From Endozoicomonas sp. GU-1 (GTDB lineage: Bacteria; Pseudomonadota; Gammaproteobacteria; Pseudomonadales; Endozoicomonadaceae): a DNA stretch of 64,000 nucleotides. The translations under genes and the position numbers were made by a program. The stretch is taken from NCBI RefSeq assembly GCF_027366395.1, contig NZ_CP114771.1, positions 4,650,001 to 4,714,000 on the forward strand, read 5' to 3'. The notes beneath the pieces were generated by a model. It was not told the DNA's origin. It worked only from the letters and a program-made list of their open reading frames with translations, and ran no database searches. Below, piece by piece: positions 18,481 to 27,552 of the stretch. The first letter of the stretch is position 1. Each line of letters begins with the position of its first letter.

Positions 18481-20259
18481 ATGGCCGAGTACAAAGCCCC
18501 CCTTCGCGACATGCGCTTCGTAATGTACGACGTATTCAACGTAGCTGAGCAGTGGGCTCAGTGGCCTGCTGTCAGTGAAACGGTGGATCAGGAAACTGCA
18601 GATGCGATTCTGGAAGAAGCCGCCAAACTGGCTTCTCGCACCATTGCCCCTTTGAACCGCCCGGGAGACGAAGAAGGGTGTCAATGGGATAGCGGTCAGG
18701 TGACCACACCGGAAGGTTATAAAGAAGCCTATAAACTGTTCGCTGAAGGCGGTTGGAGCGGGCTGGGTGGTAACCCGGTTTACGGTGGTATGGGGATGCC
18801 CAAGGTACTGGCTGCCCAATTTGATGAAATGGTCTGCAGTGCCAGCCTGGCATTCACTCTCTACCCCAGCCTGGGGGCCGGTGCCTGTCTGGCCATTGAT
18901 GCCCATGCCTCCGATGCGTTAAAAGAAGCGTACCTGCCGCAAATGTATTCCGGTGAGTGGGCGGGTACCATGTGTCTGACGGAACCCCATGCGGGCACCG
19001 ATCTTGGCATCATCCGTACCAAAGCGGAAGACAATGGCGATGGCAGCTACGCCATCACCGGTACCAAAATCTTTATTACCGGTGGGGAGCACGATCTTAC
19101 TGAGAACATTATCCACCTGGTGCTGGCCAAGCTGCCGGATGCACCTCCCGGGCCTAAAGGCATCTCACTGTTTCTGGTACCTAAGGTATTGGTGAATGAG
19201 GATGGATCTCTGGGTGAAATAAATGCCCTTGCCTGTGGTTCCATTGAGCACAAGATGGGCATTAACGGCTCCGCCACCTGTGTCATGAATTTTGATGGGG
19301 CCAAAGGCTATCTGGTGGGAGAACTGAATAAAGGCCTGAATGCCATGTTTACCATGATGAACTACGAGCGCCTGTTTGTGGGGATTCAGGGGCTTGGCAG
19401 CAGTGAGATGTCCTACCAGAACGCACTCGAATATGCTCAGGATCGCATCCAGGGACGTGCCGCCAGTGGCGCTGTGCAAAAAGATAAAGCGGCGGACCCA
19501 TTAATGGTGCATGGGGATATCCGGCGGATGCTATTGAATATGAAAGCCCTGAATGAAGGCGGCCGGGCTTTCTCCACCTATGTGGCCAAACAACTGGATA
19601 TTGCCAAGTTCAGTCAGGATGACCATGAAAAAGAGAAGGCTTCTGCCCTGGTGGCGTTGTTAACTCCCGTTGTGAAAGCCTTTTTAACCGATGCCGGGCT
19701 GGAAAGCTGTGTTGCCGGTCAGCAGGTGTTTGGTGGTCATGGTTTTATTCGTGAGTGGGGCCAGGAACAACTGGTCAGGGATGTGCGCATCACCCAGATT
19801 TACGAAGGAACCAACGGTATTCAGGCGCTGGATCTGCTCGGACGTAAAATTGCCCTGAGCGGTGGAGCCTACCTGGAAACATTCCTGAGTGAAGTTCGGG
19901 GCTCAGTGGACGCTAATGATGAATTTGCTAAAGAGCTGTTGGCTGCGGTTGATAAGCTTGAGGAGCTGACGCGCAAACTTCTGGCGCAGTCGAAAAATGA
20001 CCCCAATGTCATTAATTCTGCCTGTGTTGATTACCTGAATGCTTTTGCCTACGTTGCCTATGGCTGGATGTGGTCATTAATGGCGAAAACAGCAGCGAGC
20101 CAGCTTGCTGAAGGCCGTGAAGACCAATCCTGGCTGGAAGCCAAGCAGCTGACTGCCCGGTATTATTTCAAGCGTTTACTGCCTCGCTTGGAAAGTTCAG
20201 CGGCCGCCGCTCTTGCGGGAACTGAGGAACTATTTGCCTTATCTCCTGGTCAATTCTAA
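18481..20259 (+). CDS. Acyl-CoA dehydrogenase, DmdC/FadE-like (592 aa), paralogue of the 14722 gene
   Basis: A 592-residue FAD enzyme with the same architecture as the 14722 product. The N-terminus is YKAPLRDMRFVMYDVFNV, the middle has MCLTEPHAGTDLG and ITGTKIFITGGEHD, and the catalytic base is in IYEGTNGIQALDLLGRKI (Glu442). Start is ATG 18481, twelve residues in being near-identical to the other copy. An in-frame ATG-type extension to 18412 is rejected because it lacks a ribosome site and homology. It is followed by a strong terminator. It oxidises an acyl-CoA to the 2-enoyl-CoA; whether fatty acid or 3-methylmercaptopropionate is not decidable here. Confidence 0.88.
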   Translation: MAEYKAPLRDMRFVMYDVFNVAEQWAQWPAVSETVDQETADAILEEAAKLASRTIAPLNRPGDEEGCQWDSGQVTTPEGYKEAYKLFAEGGWSGLGGNPVYGGMGMPKVLAAQFDEMVCSASLAFTLYPSLGAGACLAIDAHASDALKEAYLPQMYSGEWAGTMCLTEPHAGTDLGIIRTKAEDNGDGSYAITGTKIFITGGEHDLTENIIHLVLAKLPDAPPGPKGISLFLVPKVLVNEDGSLGEINALACGSIEHKMGINGSATCVMNFDGAKGYLVGELNKGLNAMFTMMNYERLFVGIQGLGSSEMSYQNALEYAQDRIQGRAASGAVQKDKAADPLMVHGDIRRMLLNMKALNEGGRAFSTYVAKQLDIAKFSQDDHEKEKASALVALLTPVVKAFLTDAGLESCVAGQQVFGGHGFIREWGQEQLVRDVRITQIYEGTNGIQALDLLGRKIALSGGAYLETFLSEVRGSVDANDEFAKELLAAVDKLEELTRKLLAQSKNDPNVINSACVDYLNAFAYVAYGWMWSLMAKTAASQLAEGREDQSWLEAKQLTARYYFKRLLPRLESSAAAALAGTEELFALSPGQF

Positions 20260-20286
20260 TAGCAAGCAAGATCATTCCAGTTGAAA

Positions 20287-20322
20287 CCAGAAAACCTCGC
20301 TTTGCGGGGTTTTCTGGTTTTT
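20287..20322 (+). terminator. Rho-independent terminator
   Basis: A long stem CCAGAAAACCTCGC / GCGGGGTTTTCTGG (one G-T wobble) around TTT is followed by five T. It ends the second acyl-CoA dehydrogenase transcript. Confidence 0.92.
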
Positions 20323-20436
20323 CGGTCTTTATTTTTCAGGATTACGGCCAATAAAAATAGAGAAATCCAGATGTTCTGTTGCATGGGTTAATAATGGTTC
20401 GCGTAATTTTTATTGAAATAAATTTTGGGGATACAC

Positions 20437-21582
20437 ATGACTCTCAGCTCAGCCTACAGGTCTTTATACCCGATATGTGTCTATCTATTGATCATGACCC
20501 CCGGCAATAATGCCTATGGAATGGATGCTGTTAAACCTCCGATTTATGCCAGTAACTTTCTGTTAAAACAAAAAGATACAGGCCAGTGTCTGGTGGTAAT
20601 GGACGAGCAGGAAGGCTGCAGCTCTGAAGACAGCCGGCTGACGGATGACTGTGTGAATAGCAACAGGATAACGTTCGGGGTCTGTGATGAAAAACAACCG
20701 GAGCAGAGGTGGAAGTTTGACTTCCAAAAGAAACGAATTCACTCATTGGAAAGAAGTGCTGATCTATGTTTGACCCGGTTGTCGAAACATCTGGCCATGG
20801 ATGTTTGCCAACCAGCAAGTTTGCAACAGCTATGGTTTTTTAATCAACAGGACCATCTTTACAGCCGGGCTGATTATTTTGACCCTCTTGCGTTTGTAGC
20901 ACTCTTGCAAAGTGATACGGATACTTCACCGGTCTCGTTCCACTTTACTGACTCTGAAACAGGAGATGATCAATGTTATCTGAGCCCTTTTACCGGCAGG
21001 GTTGAGTGTGCAGGATTTGAAGTTGGTGAAGAGGCACTGAAACAACAGGAAGTTCAGTCCTGGCATTGGTCAGGCCACTGGCCATGGCAGGTAAACCCAA
21101 CAAAGCTGACTGAAGAGTTGCGGCTTGGTGATTTCAGCAACAATCATTGTCTTGCGGTCACGCAATGTCACATGGACAGTGTTGGGCAGTACGACTGTTT
21201 TGGTGGGGCAAAGGTTCAGGTAACTGCCTGTCAATCCATCAGTCATCAGGTCTGGCGCTATGACCTGGTGTCCAAAAAACTGTTTAACAAACAGGCCGGG
21301 GAGCAGTTCTGCTTAAGCTGGTCAGCGGGCAAACTGACATTGCAACACTGTCTGCCCGGTGCTGGTTCTCAGCAATGGTATTTTGCCCAGGGAAGAGGAA
21401 GCAAGTATCCGGAGCGAGGCCAACTGCGCTGGTTTACCAATTTAGATGAACATTACGATTACGTTAAGGCACTTGATTTTGATCCCATCGTTAAATTTGA
21501 AATATTAAAGAAAGACATTCAGGGAAATGACTGCGGCTACGATCCCATTAATGGCCTTTGGAAAGGCTTATGTGCTAATTAG
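20437..21582 (+). CDS. Secreted protein with two ricin-B-type beta-trefoil lectin regions
   Basis: A 381-residue protein with an N-terminal signal-like segment (YPICVYLLIMTPGNNAYG). Two lectin-like regions follow. The first (about 30-130) has GQCLVV, EQRWKFD and LQQLWFF; the second (about 225-320) has NNHCLAV, HQVWRYD, EQFCLSW and SQQWYF. These are the C-L and Q-x-W motifs of ricin-type beta-trefoils, which bind galactose-type or other sugars. No catalytic domain is visible. I chose ATG 20437; an upstream TTG is in frame. The gene has its own terminators and no operon. It probably binds host or environmental glycans. Confidence 0.65.
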   Translation: MTLSSAYRSLYPICVYLLIMTPGNNAYGMDAVKPPIYASNFLLKQKDTGQCLVVMDEQEGCSSEDSRLTDDCVNSNRITFGVCDEKQPEQRWKFDFQKKRIHSLERSADLCLTRLSKHLAMDVCQPASLQQLWFFNQQDHLYSRADYFDPLAFVALLQSDTDTSPVSFHFTDSETGDDQCYLSPFTGRVECAGFEVGEEALKQQEVQSWHWSGHWPWQVNPTKLTEELRLGDFSNNHCLAVTQCHMDSVGQYDCFGGAKVQVTACQSISHQVWRYDLVSKKLFNKQAGEQFCLSWSAGKLTLQHCLPGAGSQQWYFAQGRGSKYPERGQLRWFTNLDEHYDYVKALDFDPIVKFEILKKDIQGNDCGYDPINGLWKGLCAN

Positions 21583-21692
21583 GCTATTTGATCAACAGAG
21601 TCATTCGGGCTGATTGAACTTATTCCCGTCTATGTTATCTAACGGTATTCTTGGACTAAGCCTCCTGGAACATAAATAGTGAGGATAATCCT

Positions 21693-23496
21693 GTGTATTT
21701 GCATGGCAGTGCTGCTGCGCCGTGTAGAGGCGATCAAAGAACAGCATCGTCTGAGCGTGCTGAAACATCCGGGGTCAGAGCGGGGCGTGATGTCAGGGCC
21801 CATGCTGATCCTCCCGGTTTACCAGCCAGTTATGCGCCACCCGGCACTGAACCATTACAGCGAAGCGTATCAGAGTATAACCTCGCCATTGTCAGAGATG
21901 GTGTCAGAGGTTGTGTGGAAACGGGGAAGAAAGCCTCTCCCGAGTTTTTCATCTACCTGGAAAAGATCAAACCATTATTAGATGGCCCCCCAACTGAAGA
22001 GTCTCTCAAGGAAATAGGCGAATTATATAAACTTATCAATGAATGCGATTTCTTCACTGAAGAAATGAAAACGTTGGATTATGTGAAAAAAAGGATTTCC
22101 TTTCAGTTTTCATATTATGTTGAACAACAAAAAAAAGCACTGGTGGATCAATTGAAAACCTGTTTTAGCATCCGCAGCCGTGGCGGAGCTGACAGCTTTT
22201 ATGAACAGTTTACGGGCAATATCAAACGGCTTTTTTGTGAATTCACACCGGTAATGCAGGATTTGTTGCATAATGTTGGTTTAACCATTTTGTCCAGTGA
22301 GTTGGACCAGGGTGTAATGTCACACCTGACTGACCAGCTTTGCAAAAATGTCAGCCCTGAACACCTGGTGAGCAGGCAGAGTACCGCCGTGTTGGCAGAG
22401 CTTGAAGAGTGTGCCCACACTGCTGAGTTGATTGTCCGACGCCAGGGAAAACACAAGCCTGCTGTAATGCAGCATTATATAGACAGACTCTCAGCACTGA
22501 TTGGTCGATCGGCAAGCATGTCAGCATCAGACCGCGGTTTACACCTGCAAACCCTGGAACTGATCAATTCTGTCGTAACGGACACAATGGCAATAAGTCC
22601 GGGGTCGGATGCTGAAAATTATTGGCATCGCATGCTTTTTGAGGCTGTCCTTAATGTCCGGTTTTCTTCCGAATTTATGACAGCCTATCAACACCTGCTT
22701 TCGCCATTACCACCCCAGCAATGGGGTTTGGAAGAGCTGGAGGGGTTTGTCACTTTATTAAGGATTTCCGGTCAGTCCCTCGGCTATTGTTCGCAAGAAT
22801 TTGTCTCATTGCTTGCCAAGATGGATGGCACTGACAACGGGCAACCTGCCGCCACCTCAGCGGCACCTGTCAGCGGTTGTGATGACGGAGACGATTGCCG
22901 GGCTGTAGAGATTGACGAAACGCCAGATAAAGCTGGAAAAGGATTAACCAAAGAGGAACGCAAGAAGGAACTGGGAAAATTCTTGCACGTTGTTGCTCTG
23001 GAAGCCTCTGGAGAGTTCTATCACTCAAACTATGATAAAAGCTATTCTGACTGGCACGTAATTACTGAAATATTGTTCGGGCAGCGAGCGTTCACAAGTC
23101 CTCATGCCAGAAAGGCAATCAGAATATTAGTTGATTTATCAAAAGGGGGGGGCCACGACTGCCAATTTGCATTTTTTCGATACTACTGGCAACAGAGCAA
23201 AGGCGCAAAGAAGGTTAGAGCAGGTGATGAACCGATTCAGGGAAAAGCAACCGGACAAGATTGAAATCCAACAAAATGGTTATTCCAATAAGGTGTCCAT
23301 CCTGCTCTGGAAGGGTGGCCAAATATGCCATACCTTCCGGGTGCCTGCGGTCACTGAATCCGGCATCCCCTTTGAAAGTATGGCAATGGGGGTACAAATT
23401 ATGTGTGGCAAGGAGCTTATGAAACATTTGTACACCCATCAGGGCAGAGCCCTTGAGTTCCGATATTACCAACCCATTAAGCTTGTTGCTCCTTAA
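21693..23496 (+). pseudogene. Unknown ~600-residue protein, frame broken at a G8 tract
   Basis: Joining the frame that ends at 23264 with the one that ends at 23496, by removing one G from the G8 run at 23145-23152, gives a 600-residue protein. It is mostly helical and soluble with no signal peptide or membrane helix. A Ser/Thr/Pro-poor alpha-rich region spans about 70-390, an acidic linker SGCDDGDDCRAVEIDE lies near 395-410, and the C-terminus has KVSILLWKGGQICHTF and ALEFRYYQPIKLV. The start is uncertain because the first 50 codons have biased, unhelpful composition. I recognise no family. The style resembles secreted effectors of host-associated bacteria, which is inference only. Confidence 0.5.
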
Positions 23497-23565
23497 GTAC
23501 TGCTGCCCTGACTCTTGCCACTTTGTGCCCCCTGGCAGGTTTGGCCAGCAGAGATTTAACAATGA

Positions 23566-24102
23566 TTACTTCTGAAGATTCCGTATCAGCAAGCTGACAC
23601 CTTCAGTTAACTCTCCAATGACACGGGGAGCATAAGCAATTTCCAACCATCGTTCTTTTTGTTGATGGGAAGAAGGATAAAATACCCAGCAAAGCTGCTC
23701 CTGCCATGAGCAGTCGGATTCAAGATCATAATGAATGCCGTATACCGGTAAGCTTCTGTTACCTATCTGTACTCCGTATCTGCCCTGCTCACTGCGGGTA
23801 GCAACAATGGTTCCTTCCTGATTGGCTTGAATTTGATAGACCAGCGTGGGTTTTTCATGGCTTTCATGCTGGCTATAGACAGCGTGTGCCTTTAGCAGGC
23901 TGTTGATATAGTTCTCCAGTGCCTGTTTACGGCCCTTGCCGGGCGTGTTTGCCGTTATCTGTCTGGCAAATGAATCGGACTCCTCTGTGACGATCATTTT
24001 CAGGCCATGCTTATCGGAGTAAATAGCTGTTGACTTATTACTGCTTGCGTTGATCAGCGCTGGAAAGATCAACAGCGGTAAAAGAAAGGCGTATTTCTTC
24101 AT
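23566..24102 (-). CDS. Small exported protein, unknown
   Basis: From the ATG at 24102 a 178-residue protein starts with a clear signal peptide (MKKYAFLLPLLIFPALINAS). The mature part has two Cys close together (DCSWQEQLCWVF), suggesting a disulfide, and ends EGVSLLIRNLQK. It lies 70 bases from the GspE-like gene on the same strand, so they could be co-transcribed. I do not recognise a family. The frame is open 16 residues further upstream, but the signal peptide fixes the start. Confidence 0.65.
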   Translation of the reverse strand: MKKYAFLLPLLIFPALINASSNKSTAIYSDKHGLKMIVTEESDSFARQITANTPGKGRKQALENYINSLLKAHAVYSQHESHEKPTLVYQIQANQEGTIVATRSEQGRYGVQIGNRSLPVYGIHYDLESDCSWQEQLCWVFYPSSHQQKERWLEIAYAPRVIGELTEGVSLLIRNLQK

Positions 24103-24171
24103 ATCAAAGGCCCTGAATTTATGATTTGTTATTTTTTTCCTGAAAGCCATTTTCTGACATTGCTGCCGGGC

Positions 24172-25911
24172 TCACTCGGGAGTGACCCGCATCACTTCTT
24201 CTATGGTGGTCATTCCAGCGGCAACTTTCTGTGCACCTGATTGTCTCAGGCTATACATGCCTTCCTTGATACATTGTTGGCTGAGCAGTGTAATGTCAGG
24301 ATTTTCATTAACCAGATCCTTAACCTGAGGGCTCATGGTTAAAATCTCATAAAGGCCGGCACGCCCACGATAACCCGTTTCACGGCAATCAAGGCAACCA
24401 ACAGGCTGATAGACTTCTGAGGGTGCCGATGCGGGCCAGGGGTTTGTCAGGGCTTTCCAGCCACTGGTGTCCAGCGGCGCTTTCGCTTTGCAATTCGGGC
24501 AGAGGGTTCTGACCAGACGTTGTGCCATAACACCGAGCACGGTGTTTTTAATAAGATAAGGGGGGACACCAAGCTCAAGCAAACGCGTCAGGGCAGAGGG
24601 CGCATCATTGGTGTGCAGGGTAGAAATGACTAAATGCCCGGTCAGAGCGGCCTGAATTGCCATCTCGGCGGTTTCAAGATCACGGATCTCACCTACCATA
24701 ATGATGTCAGGATCTTGCCTTAACAGTGCCCGAAGCCCTGAGGCAAAGGTCAGGTCGATGTTGTGTTGCACCTGCATCTGGTTGAAGGCAGGCTCCACCA
24801 TTTCAATAGGGTCTTCGATAGTACAGACATTCACCTGATCCGTGGCCAGCTGCTTCAGTGTTGAGTAAAGCGTGGTGGTTTTACCAGAGCCCGTGGGACC
24901 CGTCACCAGAATGATACCGTTGGGCTGGCCTGACATGGCTTTCCAGCGCCGTTCATCTTCTCTGGAAAAACCCATATCGCTGAATGATTTGACCAGCACT
25001 TCCGGGTCAAAAATCCGCATCACCAGCTTCTCACCAAATGCGGTAGGTAATGTGGACAAACGCAGTTCGACCTCATAGCCATCGGCGTTACGGGTTTTCA
25101 ACCGTCCATCCTGCGGCTTGCGTTTCTCGGCAACATTCATGCGGCCAAGAATTTTCAGGCGACTGGTCATTGCTGCGGCGACTTTGACTGGCATCTGATA
25201 AATCGAGTGGAGTACACCATCAATTCGAAACCGGAGATTGCATTGTTCCCGGCGGGGCTCAATGTGGATATCGCTGGCTCTTTGTTCAAAAGCGTATTGG
25301 AGCAGCCAGTCAACAATGTTGACGATATGCTGGTCGTTGGCATCCGGCGCCTTCATGCTGCCCAGCTCCAGCATCTGTTCAAAGCTATTGAGCGAGGCAG
25401 AAGTGACACCGGCCTCCGAGCTGGCTCCCATCACTGACCGGGCCAGACGATAGAACTCGACGGTATAACGTCGGATATCGGTTGGATTGGCGACAACCCG
25501 CCGGATTTCCCGGCGATTCACATGGCGCAGATTGTCTTCCCAGATTCGATGCCATGGCTGGGCAGAGGCCACCACTATCTCAGTGCTGGTCACCTCGACG
25601 GCAAGAATCTGGTGCCGCATGGCAAAGGCATGGGACATGATGGGGGTAATGGCCGTAGCATCAATCTTGAGAGGATCGATGTGGCAGTAATCCTGACCCG
25701 CCAGTTCGGCGAGCCACTGACACAGGCGCTCAATATCCAGCTTGTTACCCGGATGACAAAGATCCTCCAGCTCCAGCTCAGCCAGGTATTCCAGGGGGTG
25801 CAGACGAACTTGTTCCGGTGTGCGCGGGCGGCTGAGGATATCATCAGCGGTTGCCTGCTCGATATGCTTGCTTCTGACCAGGTCAGACACAACCATGGCC
25901 AGATCCAGCAT
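24172..25911 (-). CDS. GspE/PilB-type secretion/pilus assembly ATPase (stand-alone)
   Basis: A 579-residue hexameric traffic ATPase from ATG 25911, which has GGGAG five bases upstream; the frame stays open to 26016. An N-terminal GspE-N-like domain (about 40-170) is followed by the ATPase core. Visible are SDIHIEPR, Walker A GPTGSGKTTTLYST, Asp box CTIEDPIEM, Walker B DIIMVGEIRD, and His box ALTGHLVISTLHTND. A zinc tetra-cysteine module (CPNC and CLDCRETGYRGRAGLYEI) follows. No other type II secretion or type IV pilus genes are nearby, so it is an orphan that must serve a machine encoded elsewhere. Its neighbours are CYTH and phosphate genes. Confidence 0.88.
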   Translation of the reverse strand: MLDLAMVVSDLVRSKHIEQATADDILSRPRTPEQVRLHPLEYLAELELEDLCHPGNKLDIERLCQWLAELAGQDYCHIDPLKIDATAITPIMSHAFAMRHQILAVEVTSTEIVVASAQPWHRIWEDNLRHVNRREIRRVVANPTDIRRYTVEFYRLARSVMGASSEAGVTSASLNSFEQMLELGSMKAPDANDQHIVNIVDWLLQYAFEQRASDIHIEPRREQCNLRFRIDGVLHSIYQMPVKVAAAMTSRLKILGRMNVAEKRKPQDGRLKTRNADGYEVELRLSTLPTAFGEKLVMRIFDPEVLVKSFSDMGFSREDERRWKAMSGQPNGIILVTGPTGSGKTTTLYSTLKQLATDQVNVCTIEDPIEMVEPAFNQMQVQHNIDLTFASGLRALLRQDPDIIMVGEIRDLETAEMAIQAALTGHLVISTLHTNDAPSALTRLLELGVPPYLIKNTVLGVMAQRLVRTLCPNCKAKAPLDTSGWKALTNPWPASAPSEVYQPVGCLDCRETGYRGRAGLYEILTMSPQVKDLVNENPDITLLSQQCIKEGMYSLRQSGAQKVAAGMTTIEEVMRVTPE

Positions 25912-26044
25912 TTGCTCCCTGTGTTGCAGGCCATCTGCTTTATTATTGTTCACGTGAAATACCGTTTGCAGCTGGAATTGCCTTATATTCTCTCTTTTTT
26001 TTCGGTGTGGGGACAAATGGATTTATTGTTTCAGTACATTCCGG

Positions 26045-26683
26045 TCATTTGTACTGCTCAGTGTTGGAGTGCCTGTTGGCTATCAGTTGGAAACCTTGTT
26101 CAGCCTTGCTCTGGTCAGACGGGGTGAGTGCAAAGCTGCGCTGCAGGGCAGAGGCGATGGCCATCAGTGCAGACTCATCCCCTTCCATCAGCTCAAGCTC
26201 CAGTTCACAAATAGGGCTGGAACCAGTGCCTGACGTTACCGCCCCCTGATCCAGTGCCGCCTCAACCCTGGCAAAAGGGCGTTGCCAGACAAGTAGCCAG
26301 CGAGTGCGGGAGAAGTCGGTTGTAAATAGAGGTTTGAGCAGCTCTATCGATAAATCACTGAGCTCAGCGGGCCAGACAGGCGTCAAAACCTGCCCGTCCA
26401 GTTTATTGGTGCGCAGCGGCCACTCCCATTCGCCCCGGCGACTCAGGCCGTTGATGCTTTCTCCCCGGGTTTTCAGGGTCTGGATATATTGTCCGTTAAC
26501 CTCACGAATCCGCAGAGCCACCCTGGCCTGGTTGAGTCTCAGGTCCCGGGTATCAAAGTAGGTATTCCCAAGGTGAAGGGTTTCTGATGGCTGTACTGCA
26601 TGTTCCTGCCAGAATGGGTGACTTTTCAGCGGCTCAATCTGATCGGCAGGCACAGACAGCTTTAATTCGGTTTCCTGGCTCAT
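26045..26683 (-). CDS. CYTH-domain protein (inorganic triphosphatase-like)
   Basis: From ATG 26683, 212 residues begin with ETELKLSV, the ExExK signature of CYTH/triphosphate tunnel metalloenzymes. HLGNTYFDTRDLRLNQARVALRIRE follows (conserved Tyr-Phe-Asp-Thr and the Arg-Arg strand), then LKTRG and ELELMEGD. These enzymes bind triphosphate and divalent metal inside a beta barrel and hydrolyse tripolyphosphate. It is shorter than YgiF, lacking the C-terminal CHAD domain. It is divergent from the DUF47-PiT phosphate pair, consistent with a phosphate link. Confidence 0.82.
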   Translation of the reverse strand: MSQETELKLSVPADQIEPLKSHPFWQEHAVQPSETLHLGNTYFDTRDLRLNQARVALRIREVNGQYIQTLKTRGESINGLSRRGEWEWPLRTNKLDGQVLTPVWPAELSDLSIELLKPLFTTDFSRTRWLLVWQRPFARVEAALDQGAVTSGTGSSPICELELELMEGDESALMAIASALQRSFALTPSDQSKAEQGFQLIANRHSNTEQYK

Positions 26684-26852
26684 GTTCTTATCCACAATGC
26701 GGTTGTCAAATTCTATCGGACGGAGAAATTATATAAAAATCATAGGTTCATGGGTAAAGGCACTCTGTGCTCTGTGGGCCAGCTGATGCGCATCTGTGCA
26801 GGAATTGAAACGGCCTTCTATAATCAGGCGTTCAACCGGATGGATTGGAAAA

Positions 26853-27533
26853 ATGCCTACCAGCAACATACTGGCGAGTGTTTTCGGCCGCTCACCAATA
26901 GGACCTATTCAAAAGCACATTACCACTGTTCACCAATGTGCGTTACAGCTGGAGCCATTCTTTCAGGCAGTGTTTGCCGAAGAGTGGGAGACAGCGTGTG
27001 AGGTTCAGCAGGAGATCACCAAATTTGAGCACGAAGCGGATGCCATCAAGCGAAGTATCCGCCGGTCACTTCCCAAAAGCCTTTTTCTCCCCGTTCCCCG
27101 TACCGATCTGCTGGAAATCGTGACCGTTCAGGATAAAGTGGCTAACCGTGCCAAGGACATTGCAGGCCTTGTGTTAGGAAGAAAGATGGTTATTCCTGAA
27201 TCCATGCACGAAGCATTCATTACCTATGTACGCCTTTCAATTGCCACAACTGCACAGGCATTGAAAGCCATTCATGAGCTGGACGAGCTTCTGGAAACCG
27301 GTTTTCAGGGGCGGGAAGTTGATCTGGTGGAAAAAATGGTTGAAGAGCTGGACAACATTGAGAGCGAAACTGACAGGGACCAGGTAAAAATACGCCGTAT
27401 GCTGTTTGATCTTGAGCAAACGCTGCCACCGGTTGACGTCATGTTTCTGTATCAGATTATCGAGTGGGTGGGCGATCTTGCGGATCGGGCTTCCCGTGTT
27501 GGTAGTTACCTCCAGTTGTTGCTGGCCCGTTAA
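26853..27533 (+). CDS. DUF47/TIGR00153 family PhoU-like protein
   Basis: A 226-residue all-helical protein beginning MPTSNILASVFGRSPIGPIQ, with EITKFEHEADAIKRSIRRSL, LEIVTVQDKVANRAKDIAGL and MFLYQIIEWVGDLADRASRV. These are metal-binding E/DxxxD-type helices of the PhoU-like family. The partner PiT transporter starts 20 bases downstream. Proteins of this family accompany and probably gate PiT phosphate transporters. ATG 26853 is chosen from homology of the N-terminus; the frame is open upstream. Confidence 0.88.
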   Translation: MPTSNILASVFGRSPIGPIQKHITTVHQCALQLEPFFQAVFAEEWETACEVQQEITKFEHEADAIKRSIRRSLPKSLFLPVPRTDLLEIVTVQDKVANRAKDIAGLVLGRKMVIPESMHEAFITYVRLSIATTAQALKAIHELDELLETGFQGREVDLVEKMVEELDNIESETDRDQVKIRRMLFDLEQTLPPVDVMFLYQIIEWVGDLADRASRVGSYLQLLLAR

Positions 27534-27552
27534 CTGAACCGGATGCAGACTG

